A stretch of 35,357 nucleotides of DNA from a virus: the IMG/VR virus record IMGVR_UViG_3300024505_000143, positions 1 to 35,357 of that record; one strand, 5' to 3'. Of the stretch, positions 20,155 through 28,527 are shown piece by piece. Position 1 is the stretch's first letter. Each line of letters begins with the position of its first letter. A program made the position numbers and the translations under genes. The notes under the pieces are model-generated. The model saw nothing but the letters and a program-made list of their open reading frames with translations. It was not told the DNA's origin and made no database searches.

Positions 20155-20653
20155 ACACTGGAGTCCTTTCGAGATGGTGAACGTCTGCATGGAGATTGAA
20201 ACCACACGGGATATTGCTCGTCAAATCCTGAGACACCGTAGTTTCAGTTTCCAAGAGTTCAGCCAACGATATGCTGTTGCTAACGGCTTTGATGTTCGTG
20301 AGTGCCGCACACAGGACTTACTGAATCGTCAGAACAGCCTCCAGACTGACAACGGAGAACTACACCAGTTTTGGAAGGAAGCTCAAGCTGAGATGATCGG
20401 GAAGGCCAGTAGTCTATATGCTCAAGCCTTGGACAAAGGAATTGCTAAAGAGACTGCTAGAGCTTTGTTGCCGGAAGGATTGACAATGAGTAAGATGTAT
20501 ATGAACGGAACTCTTCGTAGCTGGCTTCACTACATTGATATTCGTTGTGATCCTGCAACACAGAAAGAACATCGTGAAGTAGCAGAACAATGTCGTGCTA
20601 TCATCTTTGCTTTGTTTCCGTCAGTGAAGGAGGCTATGAATGGAGTTCAATGA
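20018..20653 (+). CDS. thyX: FAD-dependent thymidylate synthase ThyX
   Basis: A 211-residue enzyme that methylates dUMP to dTMP using methylene-tetrahydrofolate and flavin. The signature RHRxxSxxxxSxR is complete as RHRSFSFQEFSQR (residues 72-84). Other conserved blocks are the N-terminal ENLIAYMARVSN and the C-terminal RALLPEGLTM plus LRSWLHYIDIRCDP. GGAAGG lies about eight bases before the ATG at 20018, chosen over an upstream in-frame start. It boosts dTTP for phage DNA synthesis together with RNR. It overlaps the gene before it and the MazG gene after it. Confidence 0.95.
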   Translation: MSQVKLVWGTPNGENLIAYMARVSNPENQNNTTSSPKLLKYLIKHKHWSPFEMVNVCMEIETTRDIARQILRHRSFSFQEFSQRYAVANGFDVRECRTQDLLNRQNSLQTDNGELHQFWKEAQAEMIGKASSLYAQALDKGIAKETARALLPEGLTMSKMYMNGTLRSWLHYIDIRCDPATQKEHREVAEQCRAIIFALFPSVKEAMNGVQ

Positions 20654-20963
20654 GTATCAAGACAGGGCTGAAACTTATGCCCTATCGACCGCTAAAGGGC
20701 TGATGTATCTCATCCCCGGTCTTGCTGCTGAGTCCGGGGAAGTTGCAGGAAAGTGGGCAAAATATCTTCGTGATGCACATTTCCGTGATAATTCAATTCT
20801 CAAGGAGGACATGAAGAAAGAACTAGGAGACTGTCTGTGGTTTATCGCCATGATTGCTGAACAGTTCAATATCAAGCTGGAAGATGTTGCTATTACTAAC
20901 ATTGATAAGCTTGAAGATCGTAAACAACGTAACCAAATTGGAGGTAGTGGAGATGAGCGTTAA
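20640..20963 (+). CDS. MazG-like nucleotide pyrophosphohydrolase
   Basis: A 107-residue single-domain protein with the NTP-pyrophosphatase MazG pattern: ESGEVAGK (E31, E34) and KELGDCLWFIA (E61, D64) on the paired helices that hold Mg2+. Phage MazG proteins hydrolyse nucleotides and may alter host alarmone or dNTP pools; which substrate is used here cannot be told. GGAGG is placed upstream of the ATG at 20640, which overlaps thyX by 14 bases. Confidence 0.88.
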   Translation: MEFNEYQDRAETYALSTAKGLMYLIPGLAAESGEVAGKWAKYLRDAHFRDNSILKEDMKKELGDCLWFIAMIAEQFNIKLEDVAITNIDKLEDRKQRNQIGGSGDER

Positions 20964-21270
20964 TTATACCTTTCGTTATGAAGACGATAATGAACCGATA
21001 GGGTTATATCCTAGTGTGCTTACCAAAACAGACTTACAGTTTGAAGACGGAACCACATGGGTTAATGTCGTAGAGAGCTTCCTACAGTTCTTAGAAGGGC
21101 ATTATGGTTATAACATCCGTGAGCAAGTCTTTTACAGTGTTGCTATGCCGTTTAATGATCCTAATGAGTCTAGGGCTTCTGGTCGGGAGATGGATCGAAC
21201 AGTATTTGAAAAGCTTGTGTTAGAAAATCCAGACCTGATTCCTTCTTCCCAAGACGAGACATACAAATGA
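20953..21270 (+). CDS. Hypothetical protein (105 aa)
   Basis: The ATG at 20953 (MSVNYTFRYEDDNEPIGLYP) is preceded by GGAGG within the MazG gene (11-base overlap). The product is acidic, with aromatic-rich blocks (TTWVNVVESFLQFLEGHYGY, VFYSVAMPFNDPNESR). No known domain seen; similar tail-less small proteins are common among dNTP-metabolism genes of phages. The stop overlaps the next ATG (ATGA). Confidence 0.7.
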   Translation: MSVNYTFRYEDDNEPIGLYPSVLTKTDLQFEDGTTWVNVVESFLQFLEGHYGYNIREQVFYSVAMPFNDPNESRASGREMDRTVFEKLVLENPDLIPSSQDETYK

Positions 21271-22046
21271 GAATCCTAGTCATCCCTGATTGTCAAGTTC
21301 GTGAGGGTGTTCCTCTGGAGCACCTCTCATGGGCTGGAGAAGCGATCTGTGAGTATCGTCCTGATGTTGTTGTCAATATCGGCGACTTTGCAGATATGCC
21401 TAGTCTCAGCAGTCACGACATCAAAGGCTCTAAATACTTTGAGGGCCTTCGATACAAGAAGGATGTTGAGATTGTTCATAAGGCCATGAAGATGCTATTG
21501 CAGCCTCTGAGGGACTTGCAGGATCGTCAGCGTAAGAACAAAGAGAAGGTATACAAGCCTCGCATGGTCTTGACGCTAGGAAATCACGAGAATCGAATTG
21601 ACAGGGCGGTAAACAACAACCCCACGCTTGAGGGCCTCATTTCAGTAAAGGATTTAAACTATGAGAAAGACTGGGAGGTTCATGCTTTCCTTCGCCCTGT
21701 ATTCATCAATGGCGTTGGGTTCAATCACTATTGGCCTGTTGGCGCAATGGGACGACCTGCATCTTCTCCTGCCGCTATTATCAGTAAGCTACATATGTCA
21801 TGCGTTGCTGGACATCAGCAAGGAAAAGCAGTGGCGTATGGTAAAAGGGCTGACGGAGTTCCTATTACTGCTATCGTGGTGGGGTCTTATTATCTTCACG
21901 ATGAAAGTTACATGGATCAACTTAGCAACCGCCATTGGCGTGGACTTCTCGTGATGAACGAGGTTAAAGACGGACACTTTGATGAAATGTTCCTCAGCAT
22001 TGAATATTTGGAGAAAAAGTATGGAAAAGGAAGTAACATTAGCTGA
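21267..22046 (+). CDS. Calcineurin-like metallophosphoesterase
   Basis: A 259-residue protein with most metallophosphoesterase motifs: IPDCQ (D8; Gln10 replaces the usual His), NIGDFAD (G39, D40, D43), TLGNHENR (G105-E108) and AGHQQG (H183). Two positions thus differ from the canonical D-x-H and GHxH. The family hydrolyses phosphoesters with two metals; a phage member in a replication block could act on nucleic-acid ends or nucleotides, but the substrate is not known. It overlaps the preceding gene by four bases. Confidence 0.85.
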   Translation: MRILVIPDCQVREGVPLEHLSWAGEAICEYRPDVVVNIGDFADMPSLSSHDIKGSKYFEGLRYKKDVEIVHKAMKMLLQPLRDLQDRQRKNKEKVYKPRMVLTLGNHENRIDRAVNNNPTLEGLISVKDLNYEKDWEVHAFLRPVFINGVGFNHYWPVGAMGRPASSPAAIISKLHMSCVAGHQQGKAVAYGKRADGVPITAIVVGSYYLHDESYMDQLSNRHWRGLLVMNEVKDGHFDEMFLSIEYLEKKYGKGSNIS

Positions 22047-22278
22047 ATACATCAAAAGTATTCAACACCACGGTTCTAACGGAGTTCAAGTAGGCGGAAG
22101 TCACTATCGTGACAAAGAAATCCAGCCTTGGGACTACATTTATGTAAATAACCTTGGCTATTTTGAAGGAAACTGTGTAAAATACGTGTCCCGCTGGAAA
22201 GACAAAGGGGGAGTGGACGATCTGCGTAAAGCAATCCACTATCTGCAAAAACTGATTGAACTAGAAGAAGGACAATGA
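22021..22278 (+). CDS. DUF3310/T7 gp1.7-like nucleotide kinase family protein
   Basis: The ATG at 22021 (MEKEVTLAEYIKSIQHHGSN) gives 85 residues. The core matches DUF3310: VGGSHYRDKEIQPWDYIY, then FEGNCVKYVSRWKDKGGVDD and LRKAIHYLQKLI. The T7 gp1.7 nucleotide kinase carries this domain, but whether this short version is enzymatic is unknown. It is placed between phosphoesterase and RNR genes, consistent with nucleotide metabolism. It overlaps the phosphoesterase by 26 bases. Confidence 0.85.
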   Translation: MEKEVTLAEYIKSIQHHGSNGVQVGGSHYRDKEIQPWDYIYVNNLGYFEGNCVKYVSRWKDKGGVDDLRKAIHYLQKLIELEEGQ

Positions 22279-22715
22279 TGACAGACAAAACCTACTATGT
22301 CTACTCTCACATTGACCCTGAAAACGGCTCCAGACAATATATAGGTGTGGGCCGATACGACAGGGCTTGGTGTTGTAGACGAAACCAAAGAAATGAAAAA
22401 CATTTTTTATGGCTTCAGGAACAATATAACAAAGGTTTTACTTTGGAGAATATTGTTAGAATAGAGAAAAAAGCACTGACAAAACAGGAAGCATTGGAAA
22501 TTGAAAGTTCTATTATAAAAACAGAAAAACCGCCTATGAATGAGCTAGGTAATCCGGATCATTGGAGCCGAGGTAGGCAGTATAATCCAGAATTAGCTGC
22601 TTTTGCCAAAACGCTGCATCAGATGGGTTATGGTTATCAGCGTGTGTCCATGCTGATGGGAGGAGCGAAAAATCAACAAATGAAAGCAAAAAGGATGATT
22701 GAAAATGCAAACTGA
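22275..22715 (+). CDS. GIY-YIG-like endonuclease (possible homing enzyme)
   Basis: A 146-residue protein. The N-terminus has YYVYSHIDPENGSRQYIGVG, the spaced VY...YIG pattern of GIY-YIG nucleases, followed by DRAWCCRRNQRNEKHF with the usual Arg and basic region, and EALEIESSIIKTEKPPMNEL with the late Glu and Asn. Residues 105-135 form a helix-turn-helix-like tail (LAAFAKTLHQMGYGYQRVSM). It starts inside the preceding gene (ATGA) and abuts the RNR gene, a typical site for a free-standing homing endonuclease. Cutting has not been shown. Confidence 0.7.
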   Translation: MMTDKTYYVYSHIDPENGSRQYIGVGRYDRAWCCRRNQRNEKHFLWLQEQYNKGFTLENIVRIEKKALTKQEALEIESSIIKTEKPPMNELGNPDHWSRGRQYNPELAAFAKTLHQMGYGYQRVSMLMGGAKNQQMKAKRMIENAN

Positions 22716-24618
22716 AAAACTAAACCCTTACGCCACTTACATCGCCAAAAGCCGCTATTCCCGTTTCTTGGACGATAAGCAACGCCGTGAGCACTGGCCC
22801 GAGACTGTAAACCGTTACTTTGACTTCATGGAGAAACACCTGAAGGAGAAGATGAAATATACTCTTACGCCTGAGCTTCGTAGCGAGTTGCAAGATGCTG
22901 TGACTAATCTGGAAGTGATGCCCTCAATGAGATCAATTATGACGGCTGGAGAGGCTCTGGAGCGTCAGAATATCGCAGGATACAACTGCTCTTATTTGCC
23001 TGTGGATGATCCCAAAGCCTTTGATGAGGCTATGTATATCTTGTTGTGTGGCACTGGTGTTGGCTTTAGCGTGGAGCAAAAGTATGTTAACAAACTTCCT
23101 GAAATCCCTGAGAATCTGTACGATAGTGGCACAGTTATCGTTGTCAAGGACTCCAAAGAAGGTTGGGCTAAGGCTTTGCGACAAGTTATTGCCCTGCTAT
23201 ACGCTGGAGAGATTCCGAAGTGGGATGTGTCTGCTGTACGGCCTGCCGGAACTCGGCTTAAAACCTTCGGTGGACGGGCATCAGGCCCAGAGCCTCTTGT
23301 CGAGCTGTTCAAGTATGTTGTCGCTAAGTTCAAAGGAGCTGCGGGGCGTAAGCTGCACACCCTTGAGTGTCATGACATTCTCTGTAAGATCGGGGAAGTT
23401 GTCGTTGTTGGGGGAGTGCGTCGTAGTGCAATGATCAGTTTGTCTGATCTCTCTGATGACCGTATGGCTCACGCTAAAGCCGGTAGTTGGTGGGACGGTA
23501 ACGGTCAGCGTGCTCTGGCTAACAACTCTGCTGTCTACGAGGTTAAGCCTTCTGTGGGTCAATTCATGCGTGAGTGGTCGAACATATATGAATCGCATTC
23601 TGGTGAGCGTGGCATTTTCAATCGTTATGCTTCTGTCAAGCAAGCCAGCAAGAATGGTCGCCGTGAGTTTGATAAAGAGTGGGGTACTAATCCCTGCTCG
23701 GAGATCATCCTGCGTCCGTATCAGTTCTGTAACCTAAGCACCGCAGTGGTGCGTAGTAGCGACACCATGGAGTCTTTGGCTAAGAAGATTCGTATTGCAA
23801 CGATTCTAGGTACTTTCCAAAGCACCATGACTCATTTCCCTTATCTGCGTAAGATTTGGCAAACCAATACCGAAGAAGAACGCTTGCTTGGCGTGTCAAT
23901 GACTGGTATTCTCGACAACCCGTTGATCAACAACCCTGCTGACCCGGAGTTGGCTAACCGTCTGGAGGAACTGAAAGATGTTGCTATTCGTACAAACGCT
24001 GAATTTGCTGACGCTATTGGTATCAATCGCAGTGCTGCTATCACTTGTGTTAAGCCCGAGGGAACAGTCTCCCAACTCACAGGTACGGCTTCTGGTATTC
24101 ATCCTCAGCATAGTCAGTTTTTCATCCGCCGTGTTCGATCTGATAATAAAGACCCTATTACTTCGTTCATGAAGTCTCAGGGAATCCCTGCCGAGCCTTG
24201 TGTGATGAAGCCTGACTCAACCACTGTGTTTAGCTTCCCCATGCGAGTAGAGAAAGGCGCTGTGTTGCGAGACGATATTGATGCGTTGACTCACCTGCGT
24301 CTATGGCTGGCTTTTCAGCGTCACTGGTGTGAGCATAAGCCTTCTGTGACCATCAGTGTCAAAGAGAACGAGTGGCCTATCGTTGGCGCTTGGACTTGGG
24401 AACACTTTGATGAAATCACTGGGGTCTCATATCTTCCCTATGATGGCGGTACTTACAAGCAAGCCCCTTACGAGGAGATTGATGAGTACACTTACCATAG
24501 TCTTGCCTCTGCGATGCCTACTGACATTAACTGGGAACATTTCATTGAAATGACCGATAACGTCGAAGGTGCTCAACAACTGGCGTGTACCGCCGGTAAC
24601 TGTGAAGTGAGTTTCTAA
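22705..24618 (+). CDS. nrdJ: Class II (B12-dependent) ribonucleotide reductase
   Basis: A 637-residue monomeric class II ribonucleoside-triphosphate reductase. C95 (AGYNCSYLP) and C342 (YQFCNLS) form the redox pair, and C331 in NPCSEIIL is the thiyl-radical cysteine; the 11-residue gap between C331 and C342 equals that in the Lactobacillus enzyme. The C-terminal pair C628 and C633 (LACTAGNCEVSF) re-reduces the site. No ATP-cone is seen at the N-terminus. It makes dNTPs using adenosylcobalamin, which the host must supply. ATG 22705 is chosen over a TTG six bases upstream. Confidence 0.95.
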   Translation: MQTEKLNPYATYIAKSRYSRFLDDKQRREHWPETVNRYFDFMEKHLKEKMKYTLTPELRSELQDAVTNLEVMPSMRSIMTAGEALERQNIAGYNCSYLPVDDPKAFDEAMYILLCGTGVGFSVEQKYVNKLPEIPENLYDSGTVIVVKDSKEGWAKALRQVIALLYAGEIPKWDVSAVRPAGTRLKTFGGRASGPEPLVELFKYVVAKFKGAAGRKLHTLECHDILCKIGEVVVVGGVRRSAMISLSDLSDDRMAHAKAGSWWDGNGQRALANNSAVYEVKPSVGQFMREWSNIYESHSGERGIFNRYASVKQASKNGRREFDKEWGTNPCSEIILRPYQFCNLSTAVVRSSDTMESLAKKIRIATILGTFQSTMTHFPYLRKIWQTNTEEERLLGVSMTGILDNPLINNPADPELANRLEELKDVAIRTNAEFADAIGINRSAAITCVKPEGTVSQLTGTASGIHPQHSQFFIRRVRSDNKDPITSFMKSQGIPAEPCVMKPDSTTVFSFPMRVEKGAVLRDDIDALTHLRLWLAFQRHWCEHKPSVTISVKENEWPIVGAWTWEHFDEITGVSYLPYDGGTYKQAPYEEIDEYTYHSLASAMPTDINWEHFIEMTDNVEGAQQLACTAGNCEVSF

Positions 24619-24770
24619 TGGACTTTAACATTACCCTGATCAATGGCCTTGCCTTTGGCATCGCTCATACGGACTCAATCTTTATTGAGGATGTCGAAAC
24701 AGAAGAAATCGAGGTAGGCCACGGAATTATCATATTCTTAGGCTTCATCCAGATAGCACTATTTTGGTAG
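24618..24770 (+). CDS. Small membrane protein ending the rightward block (50 aa)
   Basis: The start overlaps the RNR stop (TAATG). The frame reads MDFNITLINGLAFGIAHTDS, then an acidic loop (IFIEDVETEEIEVG) and a hydrophobic end (IIIFLGFIQIALFW). The C-terminal 15 residues predict a membrane segment. I recall similar phage peptides (NxTLINGxxFGxAHT-like) downstream of RNR genes, with no proven function. It is the last gene before the terminator. Confidence 0.6.
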   Translation: MDFNITLINGLAFGIAHTDSIFIEDVETEEIEVGHGIIIFLGFIQIALFW

Positions 24771-24785
24771 AAGGGTGAAAACTTT

Positions 24786-24812
24786 AAGGGGCCACTAAAG
24801 GCCCCTTTTTTT
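24786..24812 (+). terminator. Strong rho-independent terminator ending the rightward block
   Basis: AAGGGGCC-ACTAAA-GGCCCCTT with an 8-bp stem and seven Ts (24806-24812). It lies where the rightward and leftward blocks converge. The opposite strand has only TTAAAG after the stem, so it should work mainly rightward. Confidence 0.9.
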
Positions 24813-25290
24813 ATCCTCTTAGAAAGATGCTTCTTTCGTCTTGTCTTCGTTTAGTCAAACCCGGCAGGACTTTATCGCCTGCTTTGTCCCATTTAAGGAA
24901 CTCATCAGCGGCTCCATCATAGTCTGCACGATTGTATTTCATCCTCAATGTCGAGTTCTGTAAGTTTCCTAGCCCCACATTGAAGGAAAAGCTCACCAAA
25001 GCCTCAAAATGCCCTACATTGGTGCGTGTGGCAGGACATAACCTTAAAACACCCTCTTCAAACCGCTTTAAATCGTCTTGGAGCAGTTTATCTACCTCAG
25101 TTAAGGTCATGGTACGATCCCACTCTTTTGGAAGCTCTAAAGCCATTCTATCGGCAAATGGAACCCTTATGTGGCTAGGATCAATCACGTGACCGACACC
25201 CACCGTCCAAAGCCTTGCAGGACACCTATAGGGCTTTAGGCGCACACCTTCATGGTGTTTGAGCATCTCTAGGGTGCTTTGTCGGATCAT
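24811..25290 (-). CDS. Endolysin, GH24 lysozyme
   Basis: A 159-residue T4/P22-type lysozyme that hydrolyses peptidoglycan between MurNAc and GlcNAc. The catalytic block is HHEGVRLKPYRCPARLWTVG: E14 and T29 are in place, but the usual Asp is Cys (C23) in the E-x8-(D/C)-x5-T pattern, a variant known in this family. GVGHV and the late ALVSFSFNVG and TKRRQDERSIF blocks are conserved. No signal peptide or SAR anchor is seen, so it needs the holin beside it. The gene is last in the leftward block and overlaps the holin by four bases. Confidence 0.93.
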   Translation of the reverse strand: MIRQSTLEMLKHHEGVRLKPYRCPARLWTVGVGHVIDPSHIRVPFADRMALELPKEWDRTMTLTEVDKLLQDDLKRFEEGVLRLCPATRTNVGHFEALVSFSFNVGLGNLQNSTLRMKYNRADYDGAADEFLKWDKAGDKVLPGLTKRRQDERSIFLRG

Positions 25291-25793
25291 TTCTTAGAGA
25301 AAGCTTGAGTACCGAACCAGAAGGAAATGATAGCTGCAAAGATTTGCTGAGTATCGTCATCCCACAATAGGTTCAAGGCTACATCAAACTCTACACCTGT
25401 TTTGATGGCATAGTAAAAGCCAAACACATCGACAAACACCAGTAAGGCAAAGAAGCCATATGTGATAGCAGGACGCACCATGGCTCTAGCGTTTTTAACC
25501 CATTGAGAGGTTCCCTCAGACAAAGACATATCGTGCTCATAGAGGGCTTGGCGCTCTTGGAGCTGATACTTCTGGGTTTCAACATTGGCTTGAATCTGTA
25601 ACTGATCGGTTCTGATTTCTTCCACCCGAGCCTGAGCCACATAGCCTTCTTTGAGCATTTGCAGCTCTCGCTCAGTCTGCATCTGGGCCAAGGCAAGTTC
25701 ATGGGTCTTATCAGCCCGGTCTTGGAAGAAATCCAACAGGCGGGGAAGACCGCCCATGAGGAACGATAGAAAAGTAGAGATCAGTGTCAGCAT
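25287..25793 (-). CDS. Probable holin (GTA-type, 3TM-like family)
   Basis: A 168-residue membrane protein placed directly upstream of the lysozyme. A hydrophobic N-terminus (LISTFLSFLMGGL) precedes a long coiled coil (residues 24-95, DRADKTHELALAQMQTEREL) and two C-terminal membrane spans (MVRPAITYGFFALLVFVDVF, IFAAIISFWFGTQAF). This resembles the phage/gene-transfer-agent holin_3TM family, where a VRP...YG segment leads the spans. Position beside the endolysin supports a holin role, but the family match is by eye. Confidence 0.65.
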   Translation of the reverse strand: MLTLISTFLSFLMGGLPRLLDFFQDRADKTHELALAQMQTERELQMLKEGYVAQARVEEIRTDQLQIQANVETQKYQLQERQALYEHDMSLSEGTSQWVKNARAMVRPAITYGFFALLVFVDVFGFYYAIKTGVEFDVALNLLWDDDTQQIFAAIISFWFGTQAFSKK

Positions 25794-25794
25794 C

Positions 25795-27270
25795 TTATTG
25801 AGGCGGATTTACCGCAGCAGAAAACAATCCTTGAATACTTGTGCGAGGCAGAGGCTCTTGCACAGTTCCGCCAAGAATATCACTCATCAGACCACGAGTA
25901 GCGCTTCGTTGAGCAGCGCCTTGGAGTTTATCGGCAGCAAAACCAGCGCCACCCATTACAGCCGCAGCAGCGGGGCTTTGACCGGCAACATAGAGGTTAC
26001 TACCAAAAGCAATCTGGCTACGTAGAGGATTCAAACGAGCAGTGGTAGACAACAACAGATCAAAGGGGCCTCCTTTGGCTACTGCTTTGATTGCGTTTTG
26101 CTCTTTATCCGAGAATAGACGCATTTTGTTCTTGTCTGCCAGAAGATCAATCATCTTTTGACGAATAATGGATGCTTCTGAAGCAGAAGGATTAATTGCT
26201 TTAGCATCAGCAACATTCAAAATGTCATCCAACACAGTAGCACGAGACAGATTACGCCAGTCTTTACGGGCTTCCATTACACTCTTAATGGCTTTTTCAG
26301 CGTTTCCTGCGCCTGTGGATATATCAGAAGATTTAATATTAGCCACAAAGTCATCAATCTTCTCAGTCATGACGCCAGCAAGACGACGGACATTAGGTTC
26401 ATTGGAGTTCTTCAAAGAAGTGGCAAGACCACGCATTTGCTCCAATTGAGTAAACGACACATCTTTGTCTTTAATAATTTGGTTGAATCGACGCAAAGTA
26501 TCGCCAATGTCTGATTGTTGTTTACTCTGAGGTAGCCAATTAGCGTCCTCAAGAGCTTTACGCATATCTCCAATCAATCCACGAGCGCTGTTGTTCTTCA
26601 GGCTTACACCTGCGTCTTCCATAGTGGTATAAGCTCGTTGTGCTCGTTGTTTGATCTCATCCATCGTTACAACAGGCTGAGAGGGCTGCGTCATCTTGCC
26701 TGCCATCTTACCAGCGGCTCCCGCAGCTACGGTAGAAGCACCCAAGGAAGCAATAGTGGCAGCAATATCGCTACCAGTCAGCTCTTTGGTGACATCATAA
26801 GCAGGCTGTGAGACAGCACCGGCGGCAGCAGCGGCAGGAATCTGTTGCACGAGGTTTTGACCTAGAGCAGTCTGCGGAAGAAGCTTTGCAGCTCCTGCGG
26901 CTCCAAGCATGGCTCCTACACCGCCCTGAGAAACTTTTTCAACCGTTGACTCAGGCTGAGGAAGACCCATAGCAGTCAATCCTTGTTGTTGTACTTGAGA
27001 CAACAAAGGGACACGCTTTTCTGATCCGGCAAGGTTCAAACCAACGTTAGCCGCTGAAGCCAAGAAGTCAGCCGCAGCGGTCACAGGGGAAGACAATGCA
27101 GTGATGGCTGTCCTAGCAGTAAGTCCTGCTTGTCGTTTGGCTTGATCAGCCATAGAAGGCTGTGTCTCAGACTTAGGAGCTTTGATAGAGGAAGCAATTT
27201 CATCAATCTCAGCGTCAGACAAAGGCGTATCCGTCTGAACACGCTTGCCTTCAATCATGTATGTAGGCAT
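25795..27270 (-). CDS. Putative ejection / internal virion protein
   Basis: A 491-residue protein. The N-terminus (MPTYMIEGKRVQTDTPLSD) resembles a short virion-entry motif. Residues 85-190 are Gly/Ala-rich hydrophobic repeats (GVGAMLGAAGAAKLLPQ, AATIASLGASTVAAGAAGKM), which suit membrane insertion in a DNA-ejection protein. The rest is helical (QLEQMRGLATSLKNSN, AEKAIKSVMEARKDW). It is one of three large Ala-rich genes between the nozzle protein and lysis genes, a usual location for ejection proteins. No lytic transglycosylase motif was seen. Confidence 0.7.
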   Translation of the reverse strand: MPTYMIEGKRVQTDTPLSDAEIDEIASSIKAPKSETQPSMADQAKRQAGLTARTAITALSSPVTAAADFLASAANVGLNLAGSEKRVPLLSQVQQQGLTAMGLPQPESTVEKVSQGGVGAMLGAAGAAKLLPQTALGQNLVQQIPAAAAAGAVSQPAYDVTKELTGSDIAATIASLGASTVAAGAAGKMAGKMTQPSQPVVTMDEIKQRAQRAYTTMEDAGVSLKNNSARGLIGDMRKALEDANWLPQSKQQSDIGDTLRRFNQIIKDKDVSFTQLEQMRGLATSLKNSNEPNVRRLAGVMTEKIDDFVANIKSSDISTGAGNAEKAIKSVMEARKDWRNLSRATVLDDILNVADAKAINPSASEASIIRQKMIDLLADKNKMRLFSDKEQNAIKAVAKGGPFDLLLSTTARLNPLRSQIAFGSNLYVAGQSPAAAAVMGGAGFAADKLQGAAQRSATRGLMSDILGGTVQEPLPRTSIQGLFSAAVNPPQ

Positions 27271-27278
27271 AATAATCC

Positions 27279-28511
27279 TTAGTCAATGATCTGATAACGA
27301 GTGCCTTTGCTGGTCGTAGCGCCAGAGGGCTGCTGTGCAGGCGTTGGGGCGGCTGCAGCTCCGGGAGCAGTCTGCTTTTCAGCGGGTAGTTTACCAGTAG
27401 CAGCATCACGCCAGCGGCTGTAATGGAACTTGATCTGGTCAAGGTTACTCTTTAGTTTCTCAGGAGACTGGTTCATGTCCAACGAAGCCAAGGAGGATTG
27501 GAGTGCAGTCAATTCTTGCACAGCCACCTGACCCAAAGCACCGCCAGTAGGAGAAGCATCACGCATCTGCTGCAGACGATCAAAGCCCAAGTTAGCCTTG
27601 ATGGTCTCCAGCGTAGAACGCAAGTTAGCGCCAGAGGTTCCGGGGATGTATGAGGTAAACGAACCCAAACCAGCAGTTAGTCCAGACACCAAGGGCAGAG
27701 CTTCGTCTACTTTAGCAATCACTCGGTCAGCACCGGCAACGGCGTTTTCAGCAGCAGCCACTTGTTTGTCTACTTTTTCTTGTTTCTTGTCATTCAAAGC
27801 ATCAATACGAGCCTGAATTAATTGACGCTGAACGTCCGTGTTCGATTGACGCAACGAAGCCTGCAACTGAGCCAATTGAACCTGAAACGCACGATCACGC
27901 TCTTTCTCTCGCTCACGGGCTTCTTGTTTTTCTTTCTCAATCTGAGCCTTAGCTTCTAGTTCTGCTTTCTTGAGGCTTGAACGCTCCAGAGCACTCAAAA
28001 CCTTATCAGGAGTACCATATTGACGAACAACTTTAAGAATATCTGCTTCAGAGGCCCCTTCAGGAAGTGCTTGCAGTTCAGCTTGCAATTTATCCTCACG
28101 AGCAAAAGCACGCTCATCACGAGTGGCTTTCATTGTCTCTGCCCGAGTCTTAGCTTCTTGAGCCTCTCGTACACTGATCTGACCAGCGAGTTTAGCAGCT
28201 TCTTCATTGAAACCAGCAGTTTGTAGTCGCATGGCGTATTGCTTTAGGCCATCCACCGTGGTGACATCCACGCCTTGAGCCAAGCGACGAAGATCGGAGG
28301 CTTTACGCACCATAGGATCAACAGTTTGTTGTCCAAACAAACCAGCAACTCCTTGACCCAACTGAGCACCGCCTTTATAACCCAAATAAGCACCAGTATC
28401 GGCCAAGCTTCGTTGAGCCGCCTGAGCAGCACGTTGCTCAATCAGTTGATTCTGAAGTTCTTGTTGACTCAGAGGACTACCAAAGAGTCCTGCAAATTGA
28501 TCAGTAGCCAT
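27279..28511 (-). CDS. Putative ejection / internal virion protein, coiled-coil
   Basis: A 410-residue protein with an extended coiled coil (residues 110-265, ISVREAQEAKTRAETMK, EKEKQEAREREKERDRA) and a hydrophobic Gly-rich segment (LVSGLTAGLGSFTSYIPG). It is unlike any enzyme I recognise. The order, size and composition match the middle of three ejection proteins that form a DNA conduit in podoviruses. It has an AAAGGA-type ribosome site before the ATG at 28511. Confidence 0.7.
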   Translation of the reverse strand: MATDQFAGLFGSPLSQQELQNQLIEQRAAQAAQRSLADTGAYLGYKGGAQLGQGVAGLFGQQTVDPMVRKASDLRRLAQGVDVTTVDGLKQYAMRLQTAGFNEEAAKLAGQISVREAQEAKTRAETMKATRDERAFAREDKLQAELQALPEGASEADILKVVRQYGTPDKVLSALERSSLKKAELEAKAQIEKEKQEAREREKERDRAFQVQLAQLQASLRQSNTDVQRQLIQARIDALNDKKQEKVDKQVAAAENAVAGADRVIAKVDEALPLVSGLTAGLGSFTSYIPGTSGANLRSTLETIKANLGFDRLQQMRDASPTGGALGQVAVQELTALQSSLASLDMNQSPEKLKSNLDQIKFHYSRWRDAATGKLPAEKQTAPGAAAAPTPAQQPSGATTSKGTRYQIID

Positions 28512-28527
28512 ACTTCTATCCTTTATA

